DNA of 5,681 bases from the NCBI GenBank assembly GCA_030691295.1, contig JAUYEQ010000386.1, positions 1 to 5,681 of the forward strand. Reading direction: 5' to 3'. The notes beneath the pieces were generated by a model. The model searched no databases, was not told the origin of the DNA, and was given only the letters and a program-made list of their open reading frames with translations. Each line of letters starts with the position of its first letter. Position 1 is the first letter of the stretch. The position numbers were made by a program, and so were the translations under genes. Positions 1-5,681 of this stretch are shown here, piece by piece. Source of the DNA: Bacteroidota bacterium (GTDB lineage Bacteria > Bacteroidota > Bacteroidia > Bacteroidales > Prolixibacteraceae).

Positions 1-810
1 GGCTCATTGCTGGTTCAGGAATTGAACAACCGGCTTACAGTGACAAAGCACAAGCTGGATTCCATCCGTTCGAGGTTGATTGTATTCAGAACACGTGAAG
101 GGTATGGCGCGGAGAAAGTCAGGTGGGAGCAGGAATTGATCGACATTAAAAAAAGTCAAATACAATATTCAACCGATTTTGTTCAGAAACATCCTTTTTC
201 GTTGGCATCGGTGCTGGCTCTTTATCAGAAGTTTGACGACTCAAATTATGTAGTTCAGGATTTACAATCATTAAAAGTTGCTGCATCGGCGTTGAACTCC
301 GTATTTCCAAAATCGGAGCATGTGAAGGCATTGTATGCCAATACGATGAGGCTGATGGCTGATGAGAAAAACATCAAGCTTAGGGAGTTTATTAATGAAC
401 ATGGTACCAATTCGCCTGATATCAATTTACCCGACTACAATGGGAAAGACATTTTACTTTCATCGCTTCGCGGAAAAATTGTGTTGATTCAGTTCTGGTC
501 GGCCAAAGACCGTGCTTCGCGGATTCAGAATGAAGCCTTAACGGAGCTTTACAGTAAATACAAATCGCGGGGGTTCGAGATTTATCAGGTAAGTGTTGAT
601 AACGACCGAAGCGCATGGATTGATGCCATTGAGCAGGACGGACTAAATTGGATAAATGTTGGCGATATGAAAGGTAGTATGTCGGCTTTGCATAACTATA
701 ATATACAGAAAATTCCTTCAAACTATATTCTTGATAAAGAAGGGAACATTGTTGCAAGAGACATAAAAGGGCCGGAACTTGACAAGCTGATCGGCAAACT
801 TCTCAGATAA
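1..810 (+). CDS. TlpA-like thioredoxin-fold protein lacking CxxC, 5' partial
   Basis: This is the C-terminal part of a larger protein. The frame is open to the window edge, so the true start lies upstream; the TTG at 7 (residue 1 here) is only the first possible start in view. Residues 1-135 are probably helical, with a charged stretch around 10-55 and a 'FVQKHPFSLASVLALY' segment typical of the middle part of Bacteroidota TlpA/DUF4369-type envelope proteins. Residues about 137-267 form a redoxin/TlpA domain: 'SPDINLPDYNGKDILLSSL', then 'GKIVLIQFWSAKDRASR', and the cis-proline loop 'KIPSNYILDKEGNIV' (Pro237). The active-site CxxC expected after FW(A/S)x is DRAS (Asp168-Ser171), and no Cys occurs in the visible 267 residues. 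Thiol-disulfide exchange is therefore unlikely; a binding or structural role is inferred. Any export signal would be upstream. The TAA overlaps the lpxH ATG by one base, suggesting translational coupling. Confidence 0.85.
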   Translation, partial: GSLLVQELNNRLTVTKHKLDSIRSRLIVFRTREGYGAEKVRWEQELIDIKKSQIQYSTDFVQKHPFSLASVLALYQKFDDSNYVVQDLQSLKVAASALNSVFPKSEHVKALYANTMRLMADEKNIKLREFINEHGTNSPDINLPDYNGKDILLSSLRGKIVLIQFWSAKDRASRIQNEALTELYSKYKSRGFEIYQVSVDNDRSAWIDAIEQDGLNWINVGDMKGSMSALHNYNIQKIPSNYILDKEGNIVARDIKGPELDKLIGKLLR

Positions 811-1118
811 TGAAGTCTCAGGATAAAAAGGCATATTTTGTATCTGATGTTCATTTGGGTACCCCCGCTTTAAAGAACAATAAAGAGCGCGAACTGGCCT
901 TTGTAAGCTGGCTGAACGAAATTAAGGACGATGCATCGCACTTGTTTCTGATGGGCGACATCTTTGATTTTTGGTTCGAGTACAAAACGGTTGTTCCGCG
1001 CGGTTTTACGCGTACTTTGGGCAAAATTGCCGAGATTTCTGATTCCGGTGTCGAAGTGCATTTTTTTACCGGAAATCACGATGTCTGGGTTTTTGATTAC
1101 CTGCCGCAGGAACTGTGA
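810..1118 (+). CDS. lpxH: LpxH N-terminal fragment (102 aa)
   Basis: This is the first open piece of the interrupted lpxH. It starts at the ATG sharing base 810 with the preceding TAA, and stops at the internal TGA. It carries the first half of the two-metal site: 'YFVSDVHLG' (residues 9-17), 'LFLMGDIFDFW' (45-55) and 'FFTGNHDVWVFDYLP' (85-99). It lacks the HGDG and GHxH ligands, so by family knowledge it should be inactive alone. Whether a stable product is made cannot be told from sequence. Confidence 0.6.
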   Translation: MKSQDKKAYFVSDVHLGTPALKNNKERELAFVSWLNEIKDDASHLFLMGDIFDFWFEYKTVVPRGFTRTLGKIAEISDSGVEVHFFTGNHDVWVFDYLPQEL

Positions 1119-1583
1119 ATGATTTTGCACCGCGACGAATTCAAGACCAAGCTTGGAGACAAAAAATTCTTTTTGGCACATGGCGATGGCCTCGACAAAT
1201 CGGACAAAGGTTATTTATTCCTGAAGAAAATGTTTACCAGCAAAACTCTTCAATGGCTGTTTGCCCGTATCCATCCCAACTTTTCGCTTTCTTTTGGTCA
1301 CCGCTGGTCAAAACATTCCAGAATTTCAAAAGGTATTTCCGGCGAAAGTTTTAAGGGTGCAAATAAGGAAGGAATGTTTATTTTTGCGGAATCAATTCTC
1401 CGGACGGAAAAGTTTGATTTTTTCATTTTCGGGCACCGTCACATCATGGTGGATTGCCCAATTGGTGAAAATAGTCGTTTTATCAACCTGGGCGACTGGA
1501 TCAACCACTTTTCGTACGGAGTATTCGATGGGAAAGAATTTGAATTAAAACAATTTAATTATCAAGGTCCGCGTGGCCACTGA
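1119..1583 (+). CDS. lpxH: LpxH C-terminal fragment (154 aa)
   Basis: This second open piece is in the same frame as the first. Its ATG directly abuts the internal stop (TGAATG), and an AGGA lies about 8 bases upstream, so restart after termination is possible but unproven. The ATG is the conserved Met of the family's 'GM' pair, not a specially made start. The fragment holds 'FFLAHGDGLDKSDKGY', the central helical insertion and 'FFIFGHRHIMVDCPIG', i.e. the second set of metal ligands plus much of the lipid-binding cap. It ends with TGA after 'YQGPRGH'. Alone it lacks the DxH, GD and GNHD ligands. Confidence 0.55.
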   Translation: MILHRDEFKTKLGDKKFFLAHGDGLDKSDKGYLFLKKMFTSKTLQWLFARIHPNFSLSFGHRWSKHSRISKGISGESFKGANKEGMFIFAESILRTEKFDFFIFGHRHIMVDCPIGENSRFINLGDWINHFSYGVFDGKEFELKQFNYQGPRGH

Positions 1584-1593
1584 AAATAGTATT

Positions 1594-2676
1594 ATGACAA
1601 AACGGGTATATACAAAAATTGTTGGAACAGGAAGTTATATTCCTTCACGTGCGATTGGGAACGATTATTTCAGGAATTATACTTTTTTTAATTCCAAAAC
1701 CAAACTGCCACTGGAAAAAACCAATGACGAGATCATTCAGAAATTCAAGGAAATAACCAACATCAGCGAACGCCGCTGGATTACTGACGACCTGTTAAAT
1801 TCTGATATGGCTGCTCTGGCTGTTAAGGATGCGTGCGAATCGGCAAATATTGATCCTGAAACACTCGATTTTATAATCGTTGGACATAACTACGGTGATG
1901 TAAGCCCTGGTTCAACTCAGGTTGACCTTCTTCCCAGCGTTGCAAACAAAGTTAAAGCAAAGCTGAATATTCAAAATCCGGCTTGTATCTGTCACGATAT
2001 TATTTCTGGTTGTCCGGGCTGGACACAGGGAATGATTGTTGCCGATGCCTATATCCGTAGCGAAACATATACCAGAGGAGTTGTGGTAGGTTCTGATGTT
2101 CTTTCGCGAATATCAGATCCGCACGACCGTGATACGATGATTTATGCCGACGGATCGGGTGCCACAATCGTGGAAGCTGTCGAAAGCGAAGAGCCTACCG
2201 GAATACTTTCTCATTCAAGCAGGTCGGATTCAGTAAACTACTGGAACTTGCTGACAAATGGCGATTCCTTTAATCCTGACCTTAACGGAAACCTTCAATA
2301 TATAAAGATGGCCGGGCATAAATTGTATGTATATGCTATCAGTTATGTTCCGGAAGTAGTGAAGCAAAGTATTGAAAAGGCCGGTTTACAGCTGAGCGAC
2401 ATTAAAAAAGTATTGATTCATCAGGCGAATGAGAAAATGGATGAAGTCATTCTGAAGAACGTTTTCAAACTTTATGACGAAAAAAATATTCCGGAAGGCA
2501 TTATGCCGATGAGCATCGAGAAACTTGGAAATTCGTCGGCAGCAACTGTTCCAACTTTGCTCGATTCAATACTGAAAGGCCGTATGGAAGGGCAAACAAT
2601 CAACGAAGGCGATTACATTATTTTGTGCTCGGTAGGAGCAGGTATGAACATCAATTCGATTATCTATAAGGTATAA
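1594..2676 (+). CDS. 3-oxoacyl-ACP synthase III family protein (FabH-like)
   Basis: This is a complete 360-residue thiolase-fold ketosynthase of the KASIII group, which condenses an acyl-CoA or acyl starter with malonyl-ACP. The catalytic triad is intact: Cys140 in 'HDIISGCPGWTQG', His276 in 'VLIHQANEKMD' and Asn313 in 'LGNSSAATVP'. The N-terminal 'KIVGTGSYIPSRAIGND' and C-terminal 'CSVGAGMNINSIIYKV' are standard for the family. It is longer than E. coli FabH (317 aa), with an extra stretch near residues 30-45 and 'SDPHDRDTMIYADGSGATI', which resemble a Bacteroidota branch often kept besides ordinary FabH; its substrate is unknown. The ATG at 1594 is chosen because it sits next to the conserved N-terminus; a GTG at 1573 would add 7 residues and overlap lpxH by 11 bases. 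With 10 bp to lpxH, co-transcription is likely. A supply of acyl chains for lipid A or a special lipid is conjecture. Confidence 0.9.
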   Translation: MTKRVYTKIVGTGSYIPSRAIGNDYFRNYTFFNSKTKLPLEKTNDEIIQKFKEITNISERRWITDDLLNSDMAALAVKDACESANIDPETLDFIIVGHNYGDVSPGSTQVDLLPSVANKVKAKLNIQNPACICHDIISGCPGWTQGMIVADAYIRSETYTRGVVVGSDVLSRISDPHDRDTMIYADGSGATIVEAVESEEPTGILSHSSRSDSVNYWNLLTNGDSFNPDLNGNLQYIKMAGHKLYVYAISYVPEVVKQSIEKAGLQLSDIKKVLIHQANEKMDEVILKNVFKLYDEKNIPEGIMPMSIEKLGNSSAATVPTLLDSILKGRMEGQTINEGDYIILCSVGAGMNINSIIYKV

Positions 2677-2692
2677 TACAATCAGATTTAAT

Positions 2693-2733
2693 CTTTCCCA
2701 AAGTTTTTTCAAGTTAAAAAAACTTTGGGAAAG
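2693..2733 (+). terminator. Perfect 17-bp hairpin after the ketoacyl synthase gene
   Basis: The arms CTTTCCCAAAGTTTTTT (2693-2709) and AAAAAACTTTGGGAAAG (2717-2733) are exact reverse complements around a 7-base loop (CAAGTTA). The hairpin starts 17 bases after the TAA at 2674-2676. It probably ends transcription of the upstream operon. The run after the stem, CTTTGGTTTG, is a weak U-tract, so it may instead protect the mRNA 3' end or act imperfectly. The palindrome is symmetric and could work on either strand. Confidence 0.65.
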
Positions 2734-2832
2734 CTTTGGTTTGAATAGTGCCCGAATTTAGGCCAACTGATCCGATACTACAATTCATCCATCTTTTTCG
2801 ACGGTTCAGTAACTGTTTTTTTCGGCTTTTCG

Positions 2833-2839
2833 TACTTTG
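2833..2839 (+). promoter_or_regulatory. Possible Bacteroidota -7 promoter element (TACTTTG)
   Basis: TACTTTG fits the shortened Bacteroidota -7 consensus (TAnnTTG/TAnnTTTG) and would place a transcript start about 30-35 bases before the receptor ATG at 2880. There is no good TTTG at the -33 position; only a T-run at 2816-2822 lies there. An overlapping alternative is CATCTTTG at 2843-2850. The rest of the 2734-2879 interval shows no gene or clear operator. This is a weak call, based on position and a short match. Confidence 0.25.
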
Positions 2840-2879
2840 TTTCATCTTTGAATCATCAAAAATGAAGTAGCTCAAAGTC

Positions 2880-5045
2880 ATGAAACGAACAGTTATATCA
2901 ATCATCATTATTCTATTTTGCCTGAATGCCTTTTCGCAGACAGTAATTACCGGCAAGGTTACAGAAGAAAATGGAGATCCACTTCCGGGTGCAAATGCCT
3001 ATTTGCAGGGAACTTACGATGGAGCTTCTTCCGGAGAAAACGGGATTTTCAAAATCAAAACATCAAAATCAGGATCGCAGGTTTTAAAGATTGAATTTAT
3101 GGGCTACGAACCTTCTATTCAAAACATTGATCTGAAAGGCGATACCATTCGCGTTAATATCAAACTGAAAGAAGCATTCAATCAGCTAAATGCGGTAACC
3201 ATTACTGCCGGAACATTCGAAGCGGGCGACAAAAAACAAGCGGTGACCATTACTCCCATCGACATGCTGACAACTGCCGGTGCGGTGGGCGATGTTTACG
3301 GCGCTTTGCAGTCGTTGCCAGGTACAACTGTCAACGGCGAATCGGGCCGGTTGTTCGTAAAAGGTGGCGACAGTGAAGAATCGCAAACTTACATCGACGG
3401 TTCGCTGGTGTCAGTGCCCTACAATTCGTCGGCGCCCAACCTTGCTACCCGCGGAAGATTTAGCCCCTGGATGTTTAAAGGAACTGTTTTCAGTACCGGC
3501 GGATATTCGGCCGAATACGGGCAGGCGCTTTCGTCGGTTTTATTGCTCAGCACCAACGATATGCCTGCAGAAGATCAGCTCGACTTGTCATTTCTATCGG
3601 TTGGCGTTGAAGTTGCCGGTACAAAAAAATGGAATTCAGGAGCAGTCACCGGAACATTGAGTTACAACAATCTGGCTCCTTACATGAGTCTGACTCCGCA
3701 AAATTACGATTGGGGCAAATATCCTGAATCGGCTACGGGTGCAGTGAGCGTTCGGCAAAAGACAAGCAAAACGGGCATGTTCAAGTTTTATTCGAGCTTC
3801 GATAACGGCAGCTTTATGCTAAGTCAGGAAAACCTGGATGCTGCTGTAAAACCGATCGATTACCATCTTAAAAATGGCAATCAGTTTATGAATGCTTCGT
3901 GGAACGATAAGCTGGGCGAAAAATGGTCGGTCAATACTGCCGCTTCGTTCACCAACAATACCGATGATATTCAGTTTGACCAAACCACAGTTGCCAAACA
4001 GATTCATGGAACTCATCTGAAAAGTGTGTTTTCCTATCCGTTCAGCGAAAAATTTATCATGAAAATGGGTGGCGAATTGTTCTCGAAGAAATTCACTCAA
4101 AACGTGCAGCTACCCGATAAAAAGCACGATAACAGCTTTATCAATCATACTTTTTCGGGATTTACCGAAGCGCAGATTTATGCTTCGACCAAATTCGTAA
4201 CCCGCATTGGCGGCCGTGTCGAATATTCAGATTACCTGAATAGTTTCACTGTTTCGCCCAGACTGTCTGCCGCTTACAAAATCACGGACAAAAGCCAGTT
4301 TTCAGCAGCTTACGGTTGGTTCTACCAAAATCCGGTGGATGATTATCTGCTTTACACCGATTTGCTGAAACCCGAACGGGCCGATCATTACACCTTTAGT
4401 TTTCAGTCGTCGGCAAATAGTCGTACTATTCGTGCTGAGCTGTATCACAAAGATTACAAGGATTTGGTGAAACTTACCGGCGGCGAATTTTACCTGCCAA
4501 CCAGTTATAACAACTCCGGAAGCGGTTACGCCAAAGGGCTCGATCTTTTCTGGAGAGATAAGAAATCAATTAAAAACGGCGATTACTGGGTGTCGTATTC
4601 GTACGTTGATACCAAACGCGATTACCGTAATTTTCCGGAGAAAGCAATTCCGACTTTTGCCAGCAAGCACAACCTTTCGGTGGTTTACAAACATTGGTTT
4701 GGCAACCTAAGATCGCTGGCCGGAGCCAATTTCAGGTATTCGTCGCCACGTGTGTTCAACGATCCAAACTCGCCCATATTCAACGGAGAAAAGATGCTGG
4801 CGTACCGTAGCCTGGATTTAAGCTGGAGTTTTCTGTACCGTCAGCACATCATTATTTACGGAGCCGTGACCAATGTACTCGATTTTAAAAATGAATTCGG
4901 ACAGCGGTACAGCAACAATCCCGATGCAAACGGCCATTATCCGGGAGCCGCCATTCAACCCGGTTCGAACCAGTTTTACGTGCTCGGCTGTTTCATCACC
5001 CTTACACGAAAAGGCAATGCGAATCAGTTGGATAAGATCGAATAG
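2880..5045 (+). CDS. TonB-dependent outer-membrane receptor with carboxypeptidase-like N-domain
   Basis: This is a complete 721-residue protein. Residues 1-20 are a signal peptide (Lys/Arg start, hydrophobic 'VISIIIILFCL', cleavage likely after 'NAFSQ'). Residues 22-97 are a CarboxypepD_reg-like beta-sandwich ('VITGKVTEENGDPLPGANAY', 'IEFMGYEP'). A TonB-box-like segment 'LNAVTITAG' follows at 103-111. The plug spans about 115-228, with 'GRLFVKGGDSEESQTYIDG' and 'STGGYSAEYGQALSSV'. The rest is a 22-strand-type barrel rich in alternating aromatics, with its last strand at 'QFYVLGCFITL' and an unusual polar tail. The family imports a bound ligand (siderophore, cobalamin, oligosaccharide, peptide or metal) using TonB-ExbBD energy. 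It is shorter than SusC proteins (about 1000 aa) and no SusD gene follows, so a glycan locus is not supported. Substrate unknown. It is separated from the upstream operon by the hairpin and probably has its own promoter. Confidence 0.93.
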   Translation: MKRTVISIIIILFCLNAFSQTVITGKVTEENGDPLPGANAYLQGTYDGASSGENGIFKIKTSKSGSQVLKIEFMGYEPSIQNIDLKGDTIRVNIKLKEAFNQLNAVTITAGTFEAGDKKQAVTITPIDMLTTAGAVGDVYGALQSLPGTTVNGESGRLFVKGGDSEESQTYIDGSLVSVPYNSSAPNLATRGRFSPWMFKGTVFSTGGYSAEYGQALSSVLLLSTNDMPAEDQLDLSFLSVGVEVAGTKKWNSGAVTGTLSYNNLAPYMSLTPQNYDWGKYPESATGAVSVRQKTSKTGMFKFYSSFDNGSFMLSQENLDAAVKPIDYHLKNGNQFMNASWNDKLGEKWSVNTAASFTNNTDDIQFDQTTVAKQIHGTHLKSVFSYPFSEKFIMKMGGELFSKKFTQNVQLPDKKHDNSFINHTFSGFTEAQIYASTKFVTRIGGRVEYSDYLNSFTVSPRLSAAYKITDKSQFSAAYGWFYQNPVDDYLLYTDLLKPERADHYTFSFQSSANSRTIRAELYHKDYKDLVKLTGGEFYLPTSYNNSGSGYAKGLDLFWRDKKSIKNGDYWVSYSYVDTKRDYRNFPEKAIPTFASKHNLSVVYKHWFGNLRSLAGANFRYSSPRVFNDPNSPIFNGEKMLAYRSLDLSWSFLYRQHIIIYGAVTNVLDFKNEFGQRYSNNPDANGHYPGAAIQPGSNQFYVLGCFITLTRKGNANQLDKIE

Positions 5046-5046
5046 G

Positions 5047-5081
5047 AAGCCTCCCCCAACCCCCCTCCGCAGGAGGGGGCT
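5047..5081 (+). repeat. GC-rich palindromic repeat, copy 1 (REP-like)
   Basis: This 35-base element begins one base after the receptor stop region. Its core hairpin is CCCCCTCC (5061-5068), loop GCA, GGAGGGGG (5072-5079). It is preceded by AAGCC and a C-rich arm that could pair alternatively with the right arm. Compared with the reverse complement of copy 2 it matches at 27 of 35 positions without gaps; four of the eight differences form two compensatory base pairs in the stem. Its place suggests it is the 3'-end structure of the receptor mRNA, but no U-tract follows. The REP-like name is by structure only. Confidence 0.7.
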
Positions 5082-5161
5082 TAAGGTATCACGGTTATGA
5101 AATTGGTTGCCAGATATAGAGTTAGTAATAAAGTACATATTCACAACGGCCTTCTTTTTTT

Positions 5162-5196
5162 AGCCCTCCCCTTCGGGGAGGGTTTGGGAGGGGCTT
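5162..5196 (-). repeat. GC-rich palindromic repeat, copy 2, inverted relative to copy 1
   Basis: The core hairpin is CCCTCCCC (5164-5171), loop TTC, GGGGAGGG (5175-5182), followed by TTTGGGAGGGGCTT, the equivalent of the lead arm of copy 1 in opposite orientation. It lies 16 bases before the start of the next gene and just after a seven-T run (5155-5161). The 80-base spacer from copy 1 (5082-5161) has no gene and no recognisable promoter. As RNA it would fold in the leader of the downstream gene, or act as a terminator for minus-strand transcription. Confidence 0.7.
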
Positions 5197-5212
5197 TAAA
5201 ATTAATACAATC

Positions 5213-5681
5213 ATGAAAAAGATCATTTTATCACTTGCAGTAGTGTTAGTTAGTTTAGTTTCAATGGCTCAAAAGCCGGAGTATTATCAGGCCATGGGCG
5301 AATCGCTTGGTCAGTATGCAACCTGTAAAGATGTAGCCGATTTCCAGGCCTTGGGCAATAAATTTCAGATGATTGCCGCAGCCGAAAAAAACGAATGGCT
5401 GCCTTTGTATTACCATGCACATTGTTATATCCTGATGAGTTTTATTGAACAGGATGCAACCAAAAAAGATGGTTATCTGGATGTTGCCGAAAAATCAGTT
5501 ACCTCTCTGCTTGGAATGGTTCCTTCAGAATCAGAAGTTTCTGTATTGAATGCTTTTTACTTTGTTGGTCGTCTGGTAGTGAACCCGATGGAACGTGGTC
5601 AGGAATACAGCGGACTTTCAGGACAGGCACTTGGGAAAGCCCTTGCATTGGACGCTACCAACCCACGGGCGCAGTTGTTGC
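5213..5681 (+). CDS. Exported helical (TPR-like) protein, 3' partial
   Basis: An open frame from ATG 5213 runs to the window end (156 full codons) without a stop. Residues 1-20 are a signal peptide: 'MKKIILSLAVVLVSLVSMAQ', with cleavage near the final Ala-Gln, so the product is periplasmic or envelope-associated; there is no lipobox Cys. The mature part is predicted all-helical: 'YYQAMGESLGQYATCKDVAD', 'FQALGNKFQMIAAAEKNEW', 'LPLYYHAHCYILMSF', then 'ALGKALALDATNPRAQLL', which looks like a tetratricopeptide helix ending. The 'IAAAEKNEWLPLYYHAHCY' part resembles small secreted TPR-like proteins of Bacteroidota, known to me only as uncharacterised. It follows the receptor gene by 167 bases, so partnership with the receptor is possible but unproven. 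The A/T-rich leader AAAATTAATACAATC has no Shine-Dalgarno, as is usual in the phylum. Confidence 0.85.
   Translation, partial: MKKIILSLAVVLVSLVSMAQKPEYYQAMGESLGQYATCKDVADFQALGNKFQMIAAAEKNEWLPLYYHAHCYILMSFIEQDATKKDGYLDVAEKSVTSLLGMVPSESEVSVLNAFYFVGRLVVNPMERGQEYSGLSGQALGKALALDATNPRAQLL

Larger units (their letters stand above)
810..1583 (+). pseudogene. lpxH: UDP-2,3-diacylglucosamine diphosphatase interrupted by in-frame TGA
   Basis: Read through, this frame gives 257 codons, close to the usual LpxH length (about 240-260). LpxH is a cytosolic-face calcineurin-type metallophosphoesterase that hydrolyses UDP-2,3-diacylglucosamine to lipid X and UMP in lipid A synthesis. The metal-site motifs are present in order: DVH (Asp13, His15), GD (Asp50), GNHD (Asn89, His90), HGDG (His124) and GHRH (His209, His211). 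Codon 103 (1116-1118) is TGA, just before 'MILHR'. In E. coli LpxH the matching 'ESGMTLL' has Gly here, so one GGA-to-TGA change explains it. Nothing else is damaged, which suggests a very recent mutation or a base error. lpxH is normally essential unless lpxI or lpxG substitutes, so an error, suppression or a functional split are real alternatives. The gene overlaps its upstream neighbour by one base and ends 10 bp before the ketoacyl synthase gene. Confidence 0.85.

Noticed and set aside
1116..1118. TGA read as Gly (SR1/Gracilibacteria-type code) or as selenocysteine
   Set aside because: The protein families are Bacteroidota-like, no other internal TGA occurs in any gene here, lpxH itself appears to end with TGA, and the expected residue is Gly rather than Cys/Sec. 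No SECIS-like hairpin was evident.
1115..1548. Frameshift product in overlapping + frames of lpxH
   Set aside because: The overlapping frames give low-complexity, Arg/Phe-rich sequence without family motifs, and the two lpxH halves are already in one frame, so no frameshift is needed.
1573..1593. GTG at 1573 as start of the ketoacyl synthase
   Set aside because: It would overlap lpxH by 11 bases and add residues before the usual family N-terminus; the ATG at 1594 fits better.
2803..2822. Terminator formed by CAGTAACTG before a T-run
   Set aside because: The two arms leave a one-base loop, which cannot fold.
2714..2956. Minus-strand open frame across the intergenic region
   Set aside because: It starts inside the hairpin, runs antisense into the receptor signal peptide and has no recognisable domain.
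2880..5045. SusC-type glycan importer
   Set aside because: The protein is about 280 residues shorter than SusC and the next gene is not SusD-like.
4818..5144. Minus-strand open frame across the receptor 3' end and repeat
   Set aside because: It is antisense to the final barrel strands and its 'LLRRGVGGGF' part is just translation of the GC-rich repeat.

Overview
The window looks like chromosomal DNA from a Bacteroidota bacterium, probably from the Bacteroidales/Marinilabiliales side. Four things point there: a TonB-dependent receptor with an N-terminal carboxypeptidase-regulatory-like domain, a TlpA-type thioredoxin-fold protein with a long helical N-terminal part, signal peptides ending in FSQ and MAQ, and starts preceded by A-rich leaders without clear Shine-Dalgarno sequences. 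This is an inference from protein style. No rRNA or other taxonomic marker is present. All genes are on the + strand.

Left block (1-2676): a tightly packed probable operon. It opens with the 3' part of a thioredoxin-like gene whose CxxC is replaced by DRAS and which has no cysteine in the visible 267 residues. Its stop overlaps the lpxH start by one base. lpxH (lipid A synthesis) is cut at codon 103 by a single in-frame TGA where relatives have Gly; the rest of the frame is intact, so it is a recent nonsense mutation, a base error, or a split gene. Ten bases later comes an intact ketoacyl synthase III (FabH-like) enzyme with its Cys-His-Asn triad. A perfect 17-bp hairpin follows its stop and probably ends the unit.

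Right block (2677-5681): a 203-bp intergenic region leads to a 721-residue TonB-dependent outer-membrane receptor. It is followed by a 167-bp gap holding two GC-rich palindromic repeats in opposite orientation, whose stems differ by compensatory changes. Then comes the start of an exported, probably helical-repeat protein that runs off the window. The receptor and exported protein may act together at the envelope; their substrate cannot be read from sequence.

No tRNA, rRNA, CRISPR array, insertion sequence or defence system was seen. The items most worth a second look are the interrupted lpxH, the cysteine-free thioredoxin-like protein and the covarying inverted repeat pair.
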